Positions 7,065-13,739 of a stretch of DNA of 19,279 bases are shown here, piece by piece. The position numbers were made by a program, and so were the translations under genes. The notes under the pieces are model-generated. The model was not told where the DNA came from. It made no database searches and saw only the letters and a program-made list of their open reading frames with translations. Source of the DNA: a bacterium (lineage in GTDB: Bacteria > JAUVQV01 > DATDCY01); contig DATDCY010000366.1 in the NCBI GenBank assembly GCA_036524115.1, forward strand, positions 1 through 19,279, written 5' to 3'. Position 1 is the stretch's first letter, and the number at the start of each line of letters is the position of its first letter.

Positions 7065-7730
7065 TCACCCGCGCGCCACGGGTGCGCCGCCGCGGCCCGT
7101 GCCCCCCTCTGGCACAGGGGAGGGAAGGGGGATTTTCCGGCGGATGCGCTCCAGGTGCTCGAGGGCCAGCGGGCGCTTCCGCCGCGAGCGCAGCAGGTAG
7201 GCGGGGTGGTAGAGCGGCCAGAAGGCGACGCCCGGCCAGGCCTCCAGCGCGAAGCGGCGGCCGGCCGACTCCCCGAGGGCGACGCCCGCCGACGGCCTGA
7301 AGTGACGCAGAGCCGTGGCGCCGAGGAGCAGGACGGTGTGCGGTCGCACGAGCCGGAGCTGGCGCTCCAGGTAGGGCCGGCAGGCGGCGACCTCGTCGGG
7401 GCGGGGCACGCGGTTGGCGGGCGGGCGGCACTTGACGAGGTTCGTGATGAGCACGTCCGCGTCGGGGTCGATCCGCGCCTCCCGCAGCAGTTCGTCGAGC
7501 AGACGGCCGGCGCGGCCGACGAAGGCCCGGCCCGCGAGGTCCTCCTGCCGGCCGGGGGCCTCGCCGATTGCCAGGATGCCGGCGCGGTGGTCGCCCCGGT
7601 CGACGACGATCCGCGTGCGGTTCGCGGCCAGCGCGCAGCGACGGCAGCCGGAGTCGCGCAGCAGCCGCGCGAACGTCGGGTAGTCGGTCGCGCCGACGAT
7701 CGCCTGGTAGTTCACGGGTTCGACAGCCAT
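7065..7730 (-). CDS. Uracil-DNA glycosylase, family 4 (Fe-S type)
   Basis: A 221-residue UDG. Motif A, GEAPGRQED (56-64), has the family 4 Glu after Gly. Motif B is HPAYLLR (175-181). Four cysteines in the expected places, Cys29, Cys32, Cys101 and Cys117, should hold a [4Fe-4S] cluster as in thermophile family 4 enzymes. The enzyme removes uracil from DNA, the product of cytosine deamination, starting base excision repair. The last residues (about IPLPSPVPEGG) are encoded by a copy of the dispersed C/G palindrome, so the natural C-terminus seems to have been extended by repeat insertion. The start at 7730 is followed by a normal family N-terminus, and the AAAGGGAAAG before it also comes from a repeat copy. 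Confidence 0.92.
   Translation of the reverse strand: MAVEPVNYQAIVGATDYPTFARLLRDSGCRRCALAANRTRIVVDRGDHRAGILAIGEAPGRQEDLAGRAFVGRAGRLLDELLREARIDPDADVLITNLVKCRPPANRVPRPDEVAACRPYLERQLRLVRPHTVLLLGATALRHFRPSAGVALGESAGRRFALEAWPGVAFWPLYHPAYLLRSRRKRPLALEHLERIRRKIPLPSPVPEGGTGRGGAPVARG
7102..7137. repeat. Dispersed C/G palindromic repeat, copy 1 (inside the UDG 3' end)
   Basis: CCCCCCTCTGGCACAGGGG followed by AGGGAAGGGGGATTTT. It matches the copies at 7735-7770 and 13825-13863 in the same orientation: a C-run, TTTGGCA-like centre, G-run, then a second G-run ending in GATTT. This copy is translated on the minus strand as the C-terminus of the UDG. Confidence 0.75.
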
Positions 7731-7734
7731 GGCT

Positions 7735-7770
7735 TTCCCTTTGGCACAGGGGGATCAAGGGGGATTTCGG
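7735..7770. repeat. Dispersed C/G palindromic repeat, copy 2 (UDG 5' flank / phosphoesterase 3' end)
   Basis: TTCCCTTTGGCACAGGGGGATCAAGGGGGATTTCGG in the plus direction, here in abbreviated comparison: CCCTTTGGCA, G-run, spacer, G-run, ATTT. It spans the junction between two minus-strand genes. It supplies the last codons (RNPP) and stop of the metallophosphoesterase, and on the minus strand the purine-rich AAAGGGAAAG just before the UDG ATG. Confidence 0.75.
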
Positions 7771-8906
7771 TCCCCCCCCGCGGGGACCAGCTCGAAGAGC
7801 GTGATTTCCGGCGGTGCGAGGAAGCGCAGCGGGGGGCCCCAGGTGCCGGTGCCGCGGCTGACGTAGAGCAGGCCCTGCCCCGCGCGCACCACGCCCGCCG
7901 TGTGGCGGAACGAGAGGCGCACGACCCAGCGGAAGGGCCAGAGCTGCCCGTCGTGGGTGTGGCCGGAGAGCTGCAGGCCGACGCCGAGGGGCGCCGCCTC
8001 TTCCTCGAACCCGGTCGGCAGGTGCTTGAGCAGCAGCGTGAACAGCGCGGGGTCCCCCGCCGCGACGAGCTGCGCCAGCGGGCGCTGGGTGACGGACGGG
8101 TCCTGAAGCGAGCGCGGCCCCACGTACTCCAGGCCGACGAGGTTCGCCACGCCCGGGATGGCGGCGGTCTCGTCGCGCAGCACCCGGAAGCCGGCGTCAC
8201 CGAGGAAGGCGACGGCCCCGCGGATCCCCGTGTAGTACTCGTGGTTCCCGGTCACGGCGTACTTGCCCAGCGGCGGCGTGATCTGCCGCCACATCACCGC
8301 GAGGGGCTCGAGGTTGGCGCCGACGGCGTCGAGCATGTCGCCCGTGGCGACGAGCAGGTCGGGGCGTGCCTCCCGAACGCGCCGGAGGATGCCGGCGAGG
8401 CGCCGCTCGCCCGCGAGGAGCCCGAGGTGCACGTCCGAGACCTGGACGACGCGCACGGGCGGGGTCCCCGGCGCGAGGCGCGGTGTCGGGACCCGCAGGC
8501 GCCGCACGCGGATGTTCTGCGCCTCGATCGCCGACCAGCCGACGATGAGGGCCGCCGCCGCCGCGATGCCGAGGAAGAGGCGGGGGCCGCCGAGGGCGGG
8601 CAGCGGCGTGCCGGGGGCGACGTGGCGGCCGATCGCCGCGGCGAGGTTCCAGAGGTCGGCGCAGAGATTGAGCCCGAACAGGTAGAGAGCGGCGCCCATC
8701 CAGACGAAGGTCACGAACTCGAGCGCACTGAGCGCCGCCGAGCCGTCGCGCAGCAGCCGCCCGAGGAAGGGCGCGAAGACCATCAGCGCGAAGAAGAGGC
8801 CGACGGCGAGGGCGCCTGCCCCGCGGAGCCCGAGCTGGCGGGTGACGCACCACCAGAGGTAGGTGTGGATGGCGGTGTAGATCGCCGTGATGACCAGGAA
8901 GAACAT
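7755..8906 (-). CDS. Membrane-anchored calcineurin-like metallophosphoesterase
   Basis: A 383-residue protein with about four N-terminal hydrophobic segments (residues about 2-20, 30-50, 62-85, 108-128) followed by a cytoplasmic or periplasmic metallophosphoesterase domain from about 150. Metal ligand motifs are all present: SDVH (157-160), GDMLD (189-193), GNHE (220-223), and GHTHDGQLWP (315-324). The layout matches the YkuE/YaeI-like family, some members of which act on lipid-linked phosphates such as UDP-diacylglucosamine analogues; the substrate here is unknown. The start at 8906 was chosen because the frame further upstream runs through the promoter of the divergent ArsR gene. The C-terminal RNPP comes from a dispersed repeat. 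It leads the six-gene minus-strand run. Confidence 0.9.
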   Translation of the reverse strand: MFFLVITAIYTAIHTYLWWCVTRQLGLRGAGALAVGLFFALMVFAPFLGRLLRDGSAALSALEFVTFVWMGAALYLFGLNLCADLWNLAAAIGRHVAPGTPLPALGGPRLFLGIAAAAALIVGWSAIEAQNIRVRRLRVPTPRLAPGTPPVRVVQVSDVHLGLLAGERRLAGILRRVREARPDLLVATGDMLDAVGANLEPLAVMWRQITPPLGKYAVTGNHEYYTGIRGAVAFLGDAGFRVLRDETAAIPGVANLVGLEYVGPRSLQDPSVTQRPLAQLVAAGDPALFTLLLKHLPTGFEEEAAPLGVGLQLSGHTHDGQLWPFRWVVRLSFRHTAGVVRAGQGLLYVSRGTGTWGPPLRFLAPPEITLFELVPAGGDRNPP

Positions 8907-9061
8907 GGCTGTCTGCGCGCGGGGGGCGCTCACGATCGGCGCGGGTTGCAGATTCGGGGCCGGCGGCACATGTTCCCAATATACGCACTGGAGCGGCGCC
9001 GTGCGCGGCGTCGCCCGCGATCGGGTGCGGGCGGGCGTGGCGGCGACCTGACGCGGGGGAC

Positions 9062-9095
9062 TTGACAAATACAGATATTAGAATATCCTTATATA
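9062..9095 (+). promoter_or_regulatory. Promoter with ArsR-type operator dyad
   Basis: TTGACA at 9062-9067 is a consensus -35. Immediately downstream, the perfect dyad GATATTAGAATATC (9074-9087) is flanked symmetrically by ATA (9069-9071) and TAT (9090-9092), giving a 24-bp operator-like site. Its size and AT-rich form suit ArsR/SmtB-family binding. The -10 is unclear: TATATA at 9090-9095 is 22 bases from the -35, while the 17-base position has a poor match. The site abuts the regulator's start codon, so autorepression is likely. Confidence 0.65.
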
Positions 9096-9098
9096 GCG

Positions 9099-9410
9099 AT
9101 GAACGCGACGGACAGGATGGCTCCAGCGGCCGCCAGGATCGAGCAGAAGCGCATCGAGCGCGCCGCCGAGGTCCTCAAGACGGTGGCCCACCCGGTGAGG
9201 CTGCGGATCGTCGAGATCCTCGAGTCCGGCGAGCGCAGCGTCACCGAGCTCAAGGATCTGCTGGGCGTGACGCAGCCCCTGACGTCCCAGCACCTCAGCC
9301 AGATGCGTGTCCGCGGCGTGCTCGGCTGCCGCCGGGAGGGCGCGCAGGTCTACTACTCGATCGCCGATCCCGGCGTGGTCAAGGTCATTCACTGCATCCG
9401 CCGCGGCTGA
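9099..9410 (+). CDS. ArsR-family winged-helix regulator
   Basis: A 103-residue regulator with the full ArsR fold: VLKTVAHPVRLRIVEILESGERSVTELKDLLGVTQPLTSQHLSQMRVRGVLGCRREGAQVYYSI contains the helix-turn-helix (about 47-70) and wing (about 75-88). The metal-binding CxC of arsenic or cadmium sensors is absent (ERSVTEL instead). The only cysteines are Cys77 at the base of the wing and Cys99 in the last helix, so a thiol-based, persulfide- or redox-type signal is more likely than metal, by inference from the sulfur-carrier genes that follow. There is no ribosome binding site before ATG 9099, and the promoter abuts it, so the mRNA may be leaderless. The TusA-like gene follows after 34 bases. Confidence 0.9.
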   Translation: MNATDRMAPAAARIEQKRIERAAEVLKTVAHPVRLRIVEILESGERSVTELKDLLGVTQPLTSQHLSQMRVRGVLGCRREGAQVYYSIADPGVVKVIHCIRRG

Positions 9411-9444
9411 AGGCGCGCGGCGCGGAAAACGAGGAGGAGAACCC

Positions 9445-9699
9445 ATGAGCACCCTGAAAGAGACCGTCAAGCCCGACCAGACCCTCGACGCCCGCGGCAT
9501 GGGCTGCCCGATGCCCCTGCTGAAGGCCAAGAAGGCCATGGAGGCGCTCGGCGCCGGCCAGGTCCTCGAGGTCCTCGGGACCGACCCGGGCTCGAAGAAC
9601 GACTTCGCGAGCTGGGCCGGGAAGACCGGCAACGAGTACCTCGGCTGGGAGGAACCGGCGGCCGGGCAGTTCAAGCACTACCTGCGCAAGAAGAAGTAG
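9445..9699 (+). CDS. TusA-like sulfurtransferase (sulfur carrier)
   Basis: An 84-residue SirA/TusA-family protein. The signature LDARGMGCPMPLLKAKKAM (14-32) holds the single catalytic Cys21, which carries a persulfide in characterised members. The LEVLGTDPGSKNDFASWAGKTGNEYLGWEE segment is the usual second half. The protein ends in a basic tail (YLRKKK). TusA-type carriers pass sulfur for tRNA thiolation, cofactor synthesis or dissimilatory sulfur oxidation. The neighbouring DsrE2-like gene and a regulator, with no tRNA-thiolation genes, favour cytoplasmic sulfane-sulfur handling. GAGGAGGAGA stands just before the ATG, among the strongest ribosome binding sites in the window. The stop is 9 bases before the next gene. 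Confidence 0.95.
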   Translation: MSTLKETVKPDQTLDARGMGCPMPLLKAKKAMEALGAGQVLEVLGTDPGSKNDFASWAGKTGNEYLGWEEPAAGQFKHYLRKKK

Positions 9700-9708
9700 G
9701 AGGAAGAA

Positions 9709-10275
9709 ATGGGCACCATGACGACTCTCGATCCGGAAATCCAGAAGCTCGTCGACCTGCGCGTCCAGGAGGCGCTGGCCGCCGCCGGCGTCGTGCCGGG
9801 GGCGCCCGCCCGCCGCAACCGCATGGCCATCGTGGCCTCGAAGGGCTCGATGGACATGGCCTACATGCCGCTGATCCTCGCCTCCACCGCCGGTGCGATG
9901 GACATGGAGTGCGCGATCTTCTTCACGTTCTACGGCCTGCAGATCATCCACAAGGAGCACAACAAGCACCTCAAGGTGCCGCCGCTGGCGAACCCCGCGA
10001 TGCCGATGCCGGTGCCGAACATCATCGGCGTGCTCCCCGGGATGACCGCCATGGCCACGATGATGATGAAGAGCTGGATGGCAAAGGAGAAGGTGCCGAC
10101 CATCCCCGCGCTGCTCGACATGTGCGTCGAGGGCGGCGTGAAGCTGCTCGGCTGCCAGATGAGCATGGACGTCATGGGCATCAAGAAGGAGCAGCTGATC
10201 GACGGCGTGGAGACCGCCGGCGCCGGCACGTTCCTCGGCTACGCGGCGGAGGCGGCGATCACGCTGTTCATCTAA
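9709..10275 (+). CDS. DsrE2-like (DsrE/F/H superfamily) protein
   Basis: A 188-residue DsrE/DsrF-like family protein. After a variable N-terminus (1-36) come the hallmark RMAIVASKGSMDMAYMPLILASTAGAMDMECAIFFTFYGL (38-77), a Met/Pro-rich loop around NPAMPMPVPNIIGVLPGM, and VKLLGCQMSMDVMGI with the conserved Cys149 expected to bind sulfur. Cys68 and Cys139 are the other cysteines. More than twenty methionines are present. The hydrophobic stretches (about 52-77, 105-120) agree with DsrE2 proteins being membrane-associated. In sulfur oxidisers, rhodanese-TusA-DsrE2 trios relay persulfide sulfur. Here no rhodanese, Hdr-like or Dsr gene follows in the window. AGGAGGAA precedes the ATG, so it is tightly linked to the TusA-like gene. 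Confidence 0.92.
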   Translation: MGTMTTLDPEIQKLVDLRVQEALAAAGVVPGAPARRNRMAIVASKGSMDMAYMPLILASTAGAMDMECAIFFTFYGLQIIHKEHNKHLKVPPLANPAMPMPVPNIIGVLPGMTAMATMMMKSWMAKEKVPTIPALLDMCVEGGVKLLGCQMSMDVMGIKKEQLIDGVETAGAGTFLGYAAEAAITLFI

Positions 10276-10276
10276 A

Positions 10277-10386
10277 GGGCCCGGGTCGCCGGGAGGGCTT
10301 CTTCCGCCCTGGCGGCGTTGCCGGGAGGGCTGCTTGTGCGGCGGGCACCAGCCCGCCTCCGCGCGCCCTTCCCGGCTGCCTTGCCA
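10277..10386 (-). repeat. Dispersed intergenic repeat, copy B (inverted relative to copy A)
   Basis: The reverse complement of this stretch aligns with 2880-2991. It shares an identical 38-base core (10329-10366) with the GGCGGGC-TGGT-GCCCGCC hairpin, and GGCAAGGCAGC (10375-10385 on the minus strand). Locally a 12-base direct repeat, GCCGGGAGGGCT, occurs at 10288-10299 and 10320-10331. It begins right after the DsrE2-like stop and fills most of the 173-base gap before the next gene, where the hairpin could end the operon transcript. Confidence 0.75.
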
Positions 10387-10448
10387 GAACGAAAGAATCC
10401 GCTCCCGAACGACTCGGGCACCCAAGCCGATCACGGAGGGGTGCATCG

Positions 10449-11360
10449 GTGCTCGGCATATCCAGCGTCTACTATTCCAAGGCGATCGCCGACGGCGGCC
10501 GGCTGCTCGACGAGCTGGCCGCGCTCGGCTTCGACGGCGTCGAGCTGGAGTACCGCGTCCGCGCGGAGACGCTGCGCCAGATGGGCCGGCGCCCGGGCCG
10601 CGAGGTGCCGGTCTTCAGCGTCCACGCCTTCTTCCCGAACCCCGGGGTCGCCGGCAGCGAGGGCGCCGGCGCCAATGCCTTTCTCTTCTCTTCGAGCGAC
10701 CGCGAGGAGCGGGAAGCTGCGGTGCGCCACGGCCTGGCGACGCTCGAGGCGGCCGAGCGCCTCGGCGCGCGGGCGGTCGTGCTGCACCTGGGACGGGTGC
10801 CCGTCGACAGGGAACTGCTCGCGGAGTACCGCCGCCTGGCGGCCGAGCCGGGGCCGGTGTCGCCGGAGCTGCGCGCCGCAGTGTCCGCGGTGCTCGCCGA
10901 GCGCGAGCGCCTGACCGCGGCGCACCTGGACGCGGTGCTGCGCTCGCTGGAGCGGCTCAACCGGGAGGCGGTGCGCCGCGGCCTGCTCCTCGGCGTCGAG
11001 AACCGCTACCATCCCCACGAGATCCCGAGCCACGGGGAGACGGGGGCGATCCTGCGCGAGTTCGCCGGCGGCGCGGTGCGCGCCTGGCACGACGTCGGGC
11101 ACGCGCTGAACCTGGAGCGGCTCGGCGTCGGCACGCAGCGCCAGTGGCTGGAGTCGTACGGCCCGCAGCTTGCGGGGGCGCACCTGCACGACATCCGCGG
11201 CGGCGACGACCACCTGGCGCCGGGGACCGGCGAGGCCGACTTCGCGGCGCTGCTGGGCCACCTGCCGGCGGACGCGCTGCGCATCCTGGAGATCCGCCCG
11301 GACGTGGCGCGCGAGCAGGTCCTCGGCGCGCGGGATAGGCTGCGCGCTCTGGGGTACTGA
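10449..11360 (+). CDS. Sugar phosphate isomerase/epimerase-like TIM-barrel protein (AP endonuclease 2 fold)
   Basis: A 303-residue protein of the xylose-isomerase-like TIM-barrel superfamily. Likely metal and substrate residues can be read along the strands: FDGVELEYR (Glu34 region), FSVHAFF (His59), AVVLHLGR (His113), LGVENRYHP (Glu184), WHDVGHALNL (Asp215, His218), GAHLHDIRG (His247) and LEIRP (Glu281). The superfamily includes sugar epimerases, endonuclease IV and inosose isomerases, and sequence alone does not choose among them; the DVGH and HLHD motifs favour an isomerase/epimerase. GTG 10449 was chosen because CGGAGGGG lies 7 bases before it and the protein begins with the first barrel strand (LGISSVYYS). 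The open frame further upstream runs into the DsrE2-like gene and is not real. Confidence 0.88.
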   Translation: MLGISSVYYSKAIADGGRLLDELAALGFDGVELEYRVRAETLRQMGRRPGREVPVFSVHAFFPNPGVAGSEGAGANAFLFSSSDREEREAAVRHGLATLEAAERLGARAVVLHLGRVPVDRELLAEYRRLAAEPGPVSPELRAAVSAVLAERERLTAAHLDAVLRSLERLNREAVRRGLLLGVENRYHPHEIPSHGETGAILREFAGGAVRAWHDVGHALNLERLGVGTQRQWLESYGPQLAGAHLHDIRGGDDHLAPGTGEADFAALLGHLPADALRILEIRPDVAREQVLGARDRLRALGY

Positions 11361-11445
11361 GCGCCGCCCATCGCCCGGCGGGGCGCTTCGCACGGACAGC
11401 CGAAAGCGGGTAAGGTAGGCACCGGCAGACGGACCCGGAGGCACG

Positions 11446-12297
11446 ATGAGGTCGCACACGGCAGCGCACCGCAAGCCCGACGCCCTCGTCGCGCGGCTGC
11501 AGTTCTTCGTCGTCGCGCTGCTCCTGCTGATCCTGTTCTGGACGCTGGCGTTCATGGCCGTGGAGGGGCGCAGTTTCACGGACGCGCTCTACTTCACGAT
11601 GGTCACCGTCACGACCGTCGGCTACGGCGACATCCACCCCGAGTCCACCGCCGGCAAGATGATGGCGATCCTGACCATCCTCACCGGCACCGGGCTCTTC
11701 GGCGGCATGGTGGCGAGCCTGACCGAGGTGCTGCTGACCCGCCGCGAGCGCCGCGTGCGGGCGGAGAAGCTGAACATGGTCATCGGCGCGTTCTTCGCCG
11801 AGATCGGCAACACGCTGCTCGTCTATTTCTCGGATTTCGACCTCCGGCTCGAGCAGATCAAGGGGGACCTCGTCGTCAGCGGCGACTGGACGGACGAGCA
11901 GTTCCACGCCGTCGCCGACCGCATCCGCGGCTACGACTACCACGTGGACGCCGCGCAGCTCGACTTCGAGCACCTGCGCGGCGTCCTGACCTCGAAGCGC
12001 TCGTTCCTGTTGCGGCTGCTCGAGAACCCCGCGCTGGTGGAGCACGAGCTGTTCACCGACCTGCTGCTCGCGGTCTTCCACCTGGCGGAGGAGCTGACGC
12101 ACCGCCACAAGCTCGCGGAGCTGCCGCCGGCCGACCAGGAGCACCTGGGGGTGGACGTGCAGCGCATCTACGGGCTGCTGGTCCACCAGTGGCTCGATCA
12201 CCTGCACTACCTCAAGCTGAACTACCCGTACCTGTTCTCGCTGGCGATCCGGACGAACCCCTTCGACGAGAAGGCTTCGCCGATCGTGACGAGCTGA
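11446..12297 (+). CDS. Two-TM potassium channel with a non-RCK C-terminal domain
   Basis: A 283-residue protein. TM1 is about 18-40 (LQFFVVALLLLILFWTLAFMAV), the pore helix and selectivity filter are LYFTMVTVTTVGYGD (48-62) with TVGYGD intact, and TM2 is about 70-95. The remaining 190 residues are cytoplasmic. They do not show the GxGxxG Rossmann motif of RCK/TrkA-N domains. Instead they contain VIGAFFAEIGNTLLVYFSDFD, RSFLLRLLENPALVEHELFTDLLLAVFHLAEEL and a conserved-looking end, NYPYLFSLAIRTNPFDEKASPIV. It should form a tetrameric inner-membrane K+ channel; gating ligand unknown. CGGAGG precedes the ATG, and an 85-base gap separates it from the TIM-barrel gene. Confidence 0.9.
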   Translation: MRSHTAAHRKPDALVARLQFFVVALLLLILFWTLAFMAVEGRSFTDALYFTMVTVTTVGYGDIHPESTAGKMMAILTILTGTGLFGGMVASLTEVLLTRRERRVRAEKLNMVIGAFFAEIGNTLLVYFSDFDLRLEQIKGDLVVSGDWTDEQFHAVADRIRGYDYHVDAAQLDFEHLRGVLTSKRSFLLRLLENPALVEHELFTDLLLAVFHLAEELTHRHKLAELPPADQEHLGVDVQRIYGLLVHQWLDHLHYLKLNYPYLFSLAIRTNPFDEKASPIVTS

Positions 12298-12347
12298 CGG
12301 GGCCGGCAACCGGCGCCGGCGCGGGTCCTGGAATCTTCCGGGCGGAG

Positions 12348-12370
12348 GGGCGGCGCACATCCCGCCGCCC
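12348..12370 (+). terminator. Terminator-like hairpin after the channel gene
   Basis: GGGCGGCG, loop CACATCC, CGCCGCCC form a perfect 8-bp stem 50 bases after the channel stop codon. A second small hairpin, GCAC-GAC-GTGC, follows at 12371-12381, then TTGATTT. The missing T-run makes rho-independent termination uncertain. Confidence 0.4.
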
Positions 12371-12381
12371 GCACGACGTGC

Positions 12382-12411
12382 TTGATTTCACAGCTTCGCT
12401 GGGCCGATACT
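12382..12411 (+). promoter_or_regulatory. Putative promoter of the aldolase gene
   Basis: TTGATT (12382-12387), an 18-bp spacer and GATACT (12406-12411) lie about 40 bases before the aldolase ATG in the only AT-richer part of this gap. Each hexamer matches the sigma-70 consensus at 4 of 6 positions. Confidence 0.4.
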
Positions 12412-12452
12412 TGTGCGACTGATCCGGCCCGTCGGCCGCTGAGGAGGATCCC

Positions 12453-13739
12453 ATGGCGAACATCCCGGTGAAGGACTTCGAAAAGGCGCTCCAGGTCGGC
12501 CGTCCGCCCAACGTCGTGAAGCTCTTCCCGAACTCGCGGGCGCTCCTCGTCAGCGGCAAGGTGATCGATCAGGCGATGATCGCCAAGGGCAAGGCGATGA
12601 CGATCGCCGCCAACGCGCGCAACTGGTTCACGATCCCCGGGGTGCTGCGCGCGGCCCAGCGCGCGAACGCGGCGGTCATCGTCGAGATCGCCAAGTCCGA
12701 GGGCGGGGCGGCCGCCTACTGCGCCGTCTCCTCGTGGAACATCGCGACCTTCGTCGACGGCTGCGCGAACGCGCTCGGCGTGACGGTGCCGGTGGCGGTC
12801 CACGCCGACCACTACGGCATCAAGAACGACACTGACATCGAGAAGGCCCGCGTCGAGATCCCCTCGATGTTCGAAGCCGGCACGACCTCGATCGCCATCG
12901 ACGCCAGCCACATGCCGGACGACCGGAACCTGCTGGCGAGCATCGAGCTGAACAGGTACGTCCCGGCGTGGGCGGGGCTCGAGACCGAGCAGGGCGAGAT
13001 CAAGGGCAAGGAGGGGCTCTCCAACAAGGAGGAGGCGGTCTTCCTCGTCGCCGGCCTCAACGCCCACGGCATCTCGCCCAACTGGATCGCGCTGAACAAC
13101 GGCACGACCCACGGCATCGAGGCCTCGGACGCGGGCATCCAGGTCGGCCTCACGGCTTCCATCCACGAGGCCATCGCGAAGTACAAGGTCTCGGGGGCGC
13201 AGCACGGCACCTCCGGCAACTCCAGCGAGCGGCTGCGGCAGATCGCCTCCCAGACGCACACGACCAAGGCCAACGTCGCCACCGCGCTGCAGATGATCTC
13301 CTGGGGCGTGAAGGTCAACGACTACGGCAACGCGGAGCTGGACGCCAACGGCGAGTTCATCAAGGTCCCGGGCCAGGGCGTGACCGAGGAGGCCTGGGCG
13401 AAGATGGTCGCCTTCGCCAAGGAGAAGGGCTGGAAGAAGGGGGACTACAAGAAGCTCAACCTCCCCTTCGAGAACGTGCTGCTCGGCCAGCCGCGCGAGG
13501 TGCGCGAGCGCATGGCGCAGGCGGTCGAGGACTTCACCTACCACCTGCTCGTGGACGTCTTCAACGCCAAGGACACGGCGCCGCTCGGCGTCGAGGCGAT
13601 CCTCAAGGCCGGCTCGCACGACCTGGGCCCGAAGTGCGCGCGCATCGAGGACCCGGCCGCGTGGACGCCGGAGAAGATCGCGCAGAAGGCGAAGGCGCTC
13701 GCCGGCGACAAGGGCCCGGCCGGGGACTTCTCGGACTAG
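12453..13739 (+). CDS. Class II fructose-bisphosphate aldolase family protein
   Basis: A 428-residue metal-dependent aldolase, longer than the E. coli FbaA type (about 359). Zinc-site elements are visible: VAVHADH (114-120) with the Asp-His pair, LETEQGEIKG (176-185) for the acidic loop, NNGTTHG with His220, and GAQHGTSGNSSE (248-259) with His251. In classical enzymes the last motif reads HGGSG; here it is HGTSG, so the phosphate loop is altered. The reaction is expected to be reversible cleavage of fructose-1,6-bisphosphate to DHAP and glyceraldehyde-3-phosphate in glycolysis or gluconeogenesis, but a related ketose-bisphosphate is possible. TGAGGAGGATCCC before the ATG is a strong ribosome binding site. 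The gene appears monocistronic, with a promoter upstream and a hairpin at its stop. Confidence 0.88.
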   Translation: MANIPVKDFEKALQVGRPPNVVKLFPNSRALLVSGKVIDQAMIAKGKAMTIAANARNWFTIPGVLRAAQRANAAVIVEIAKSEGGAAAYCAVSSWNIATFVDGCANALGVTVPVAVHADHYGIKNDTDIEKARVEIPSMFEAGTTSIAIDASHMPDDRNLLASIELNRYVPAWAGLETEQGEIKGKEGLSNKEEAVFLVAGLNAHGISPNWIALNNGTTHGIEASDAGIQVGLTASIHEAIAKYKVSGAQHGTSGNSSERLRQIASQTHTTKANVATALQMISWGVKVNDYGNAELDANGEFIKVPGQGVTEEAWAKMVAFAKEKGWKKGDYKKLNLPFENVLLGQPREVRERMAQAVEDFTYHLLVDVFNAKDTAPLGVEAILKAGSHDLGPKCARIEDPAAWTPEKIAQKAKALAGDKGPAGDFSD

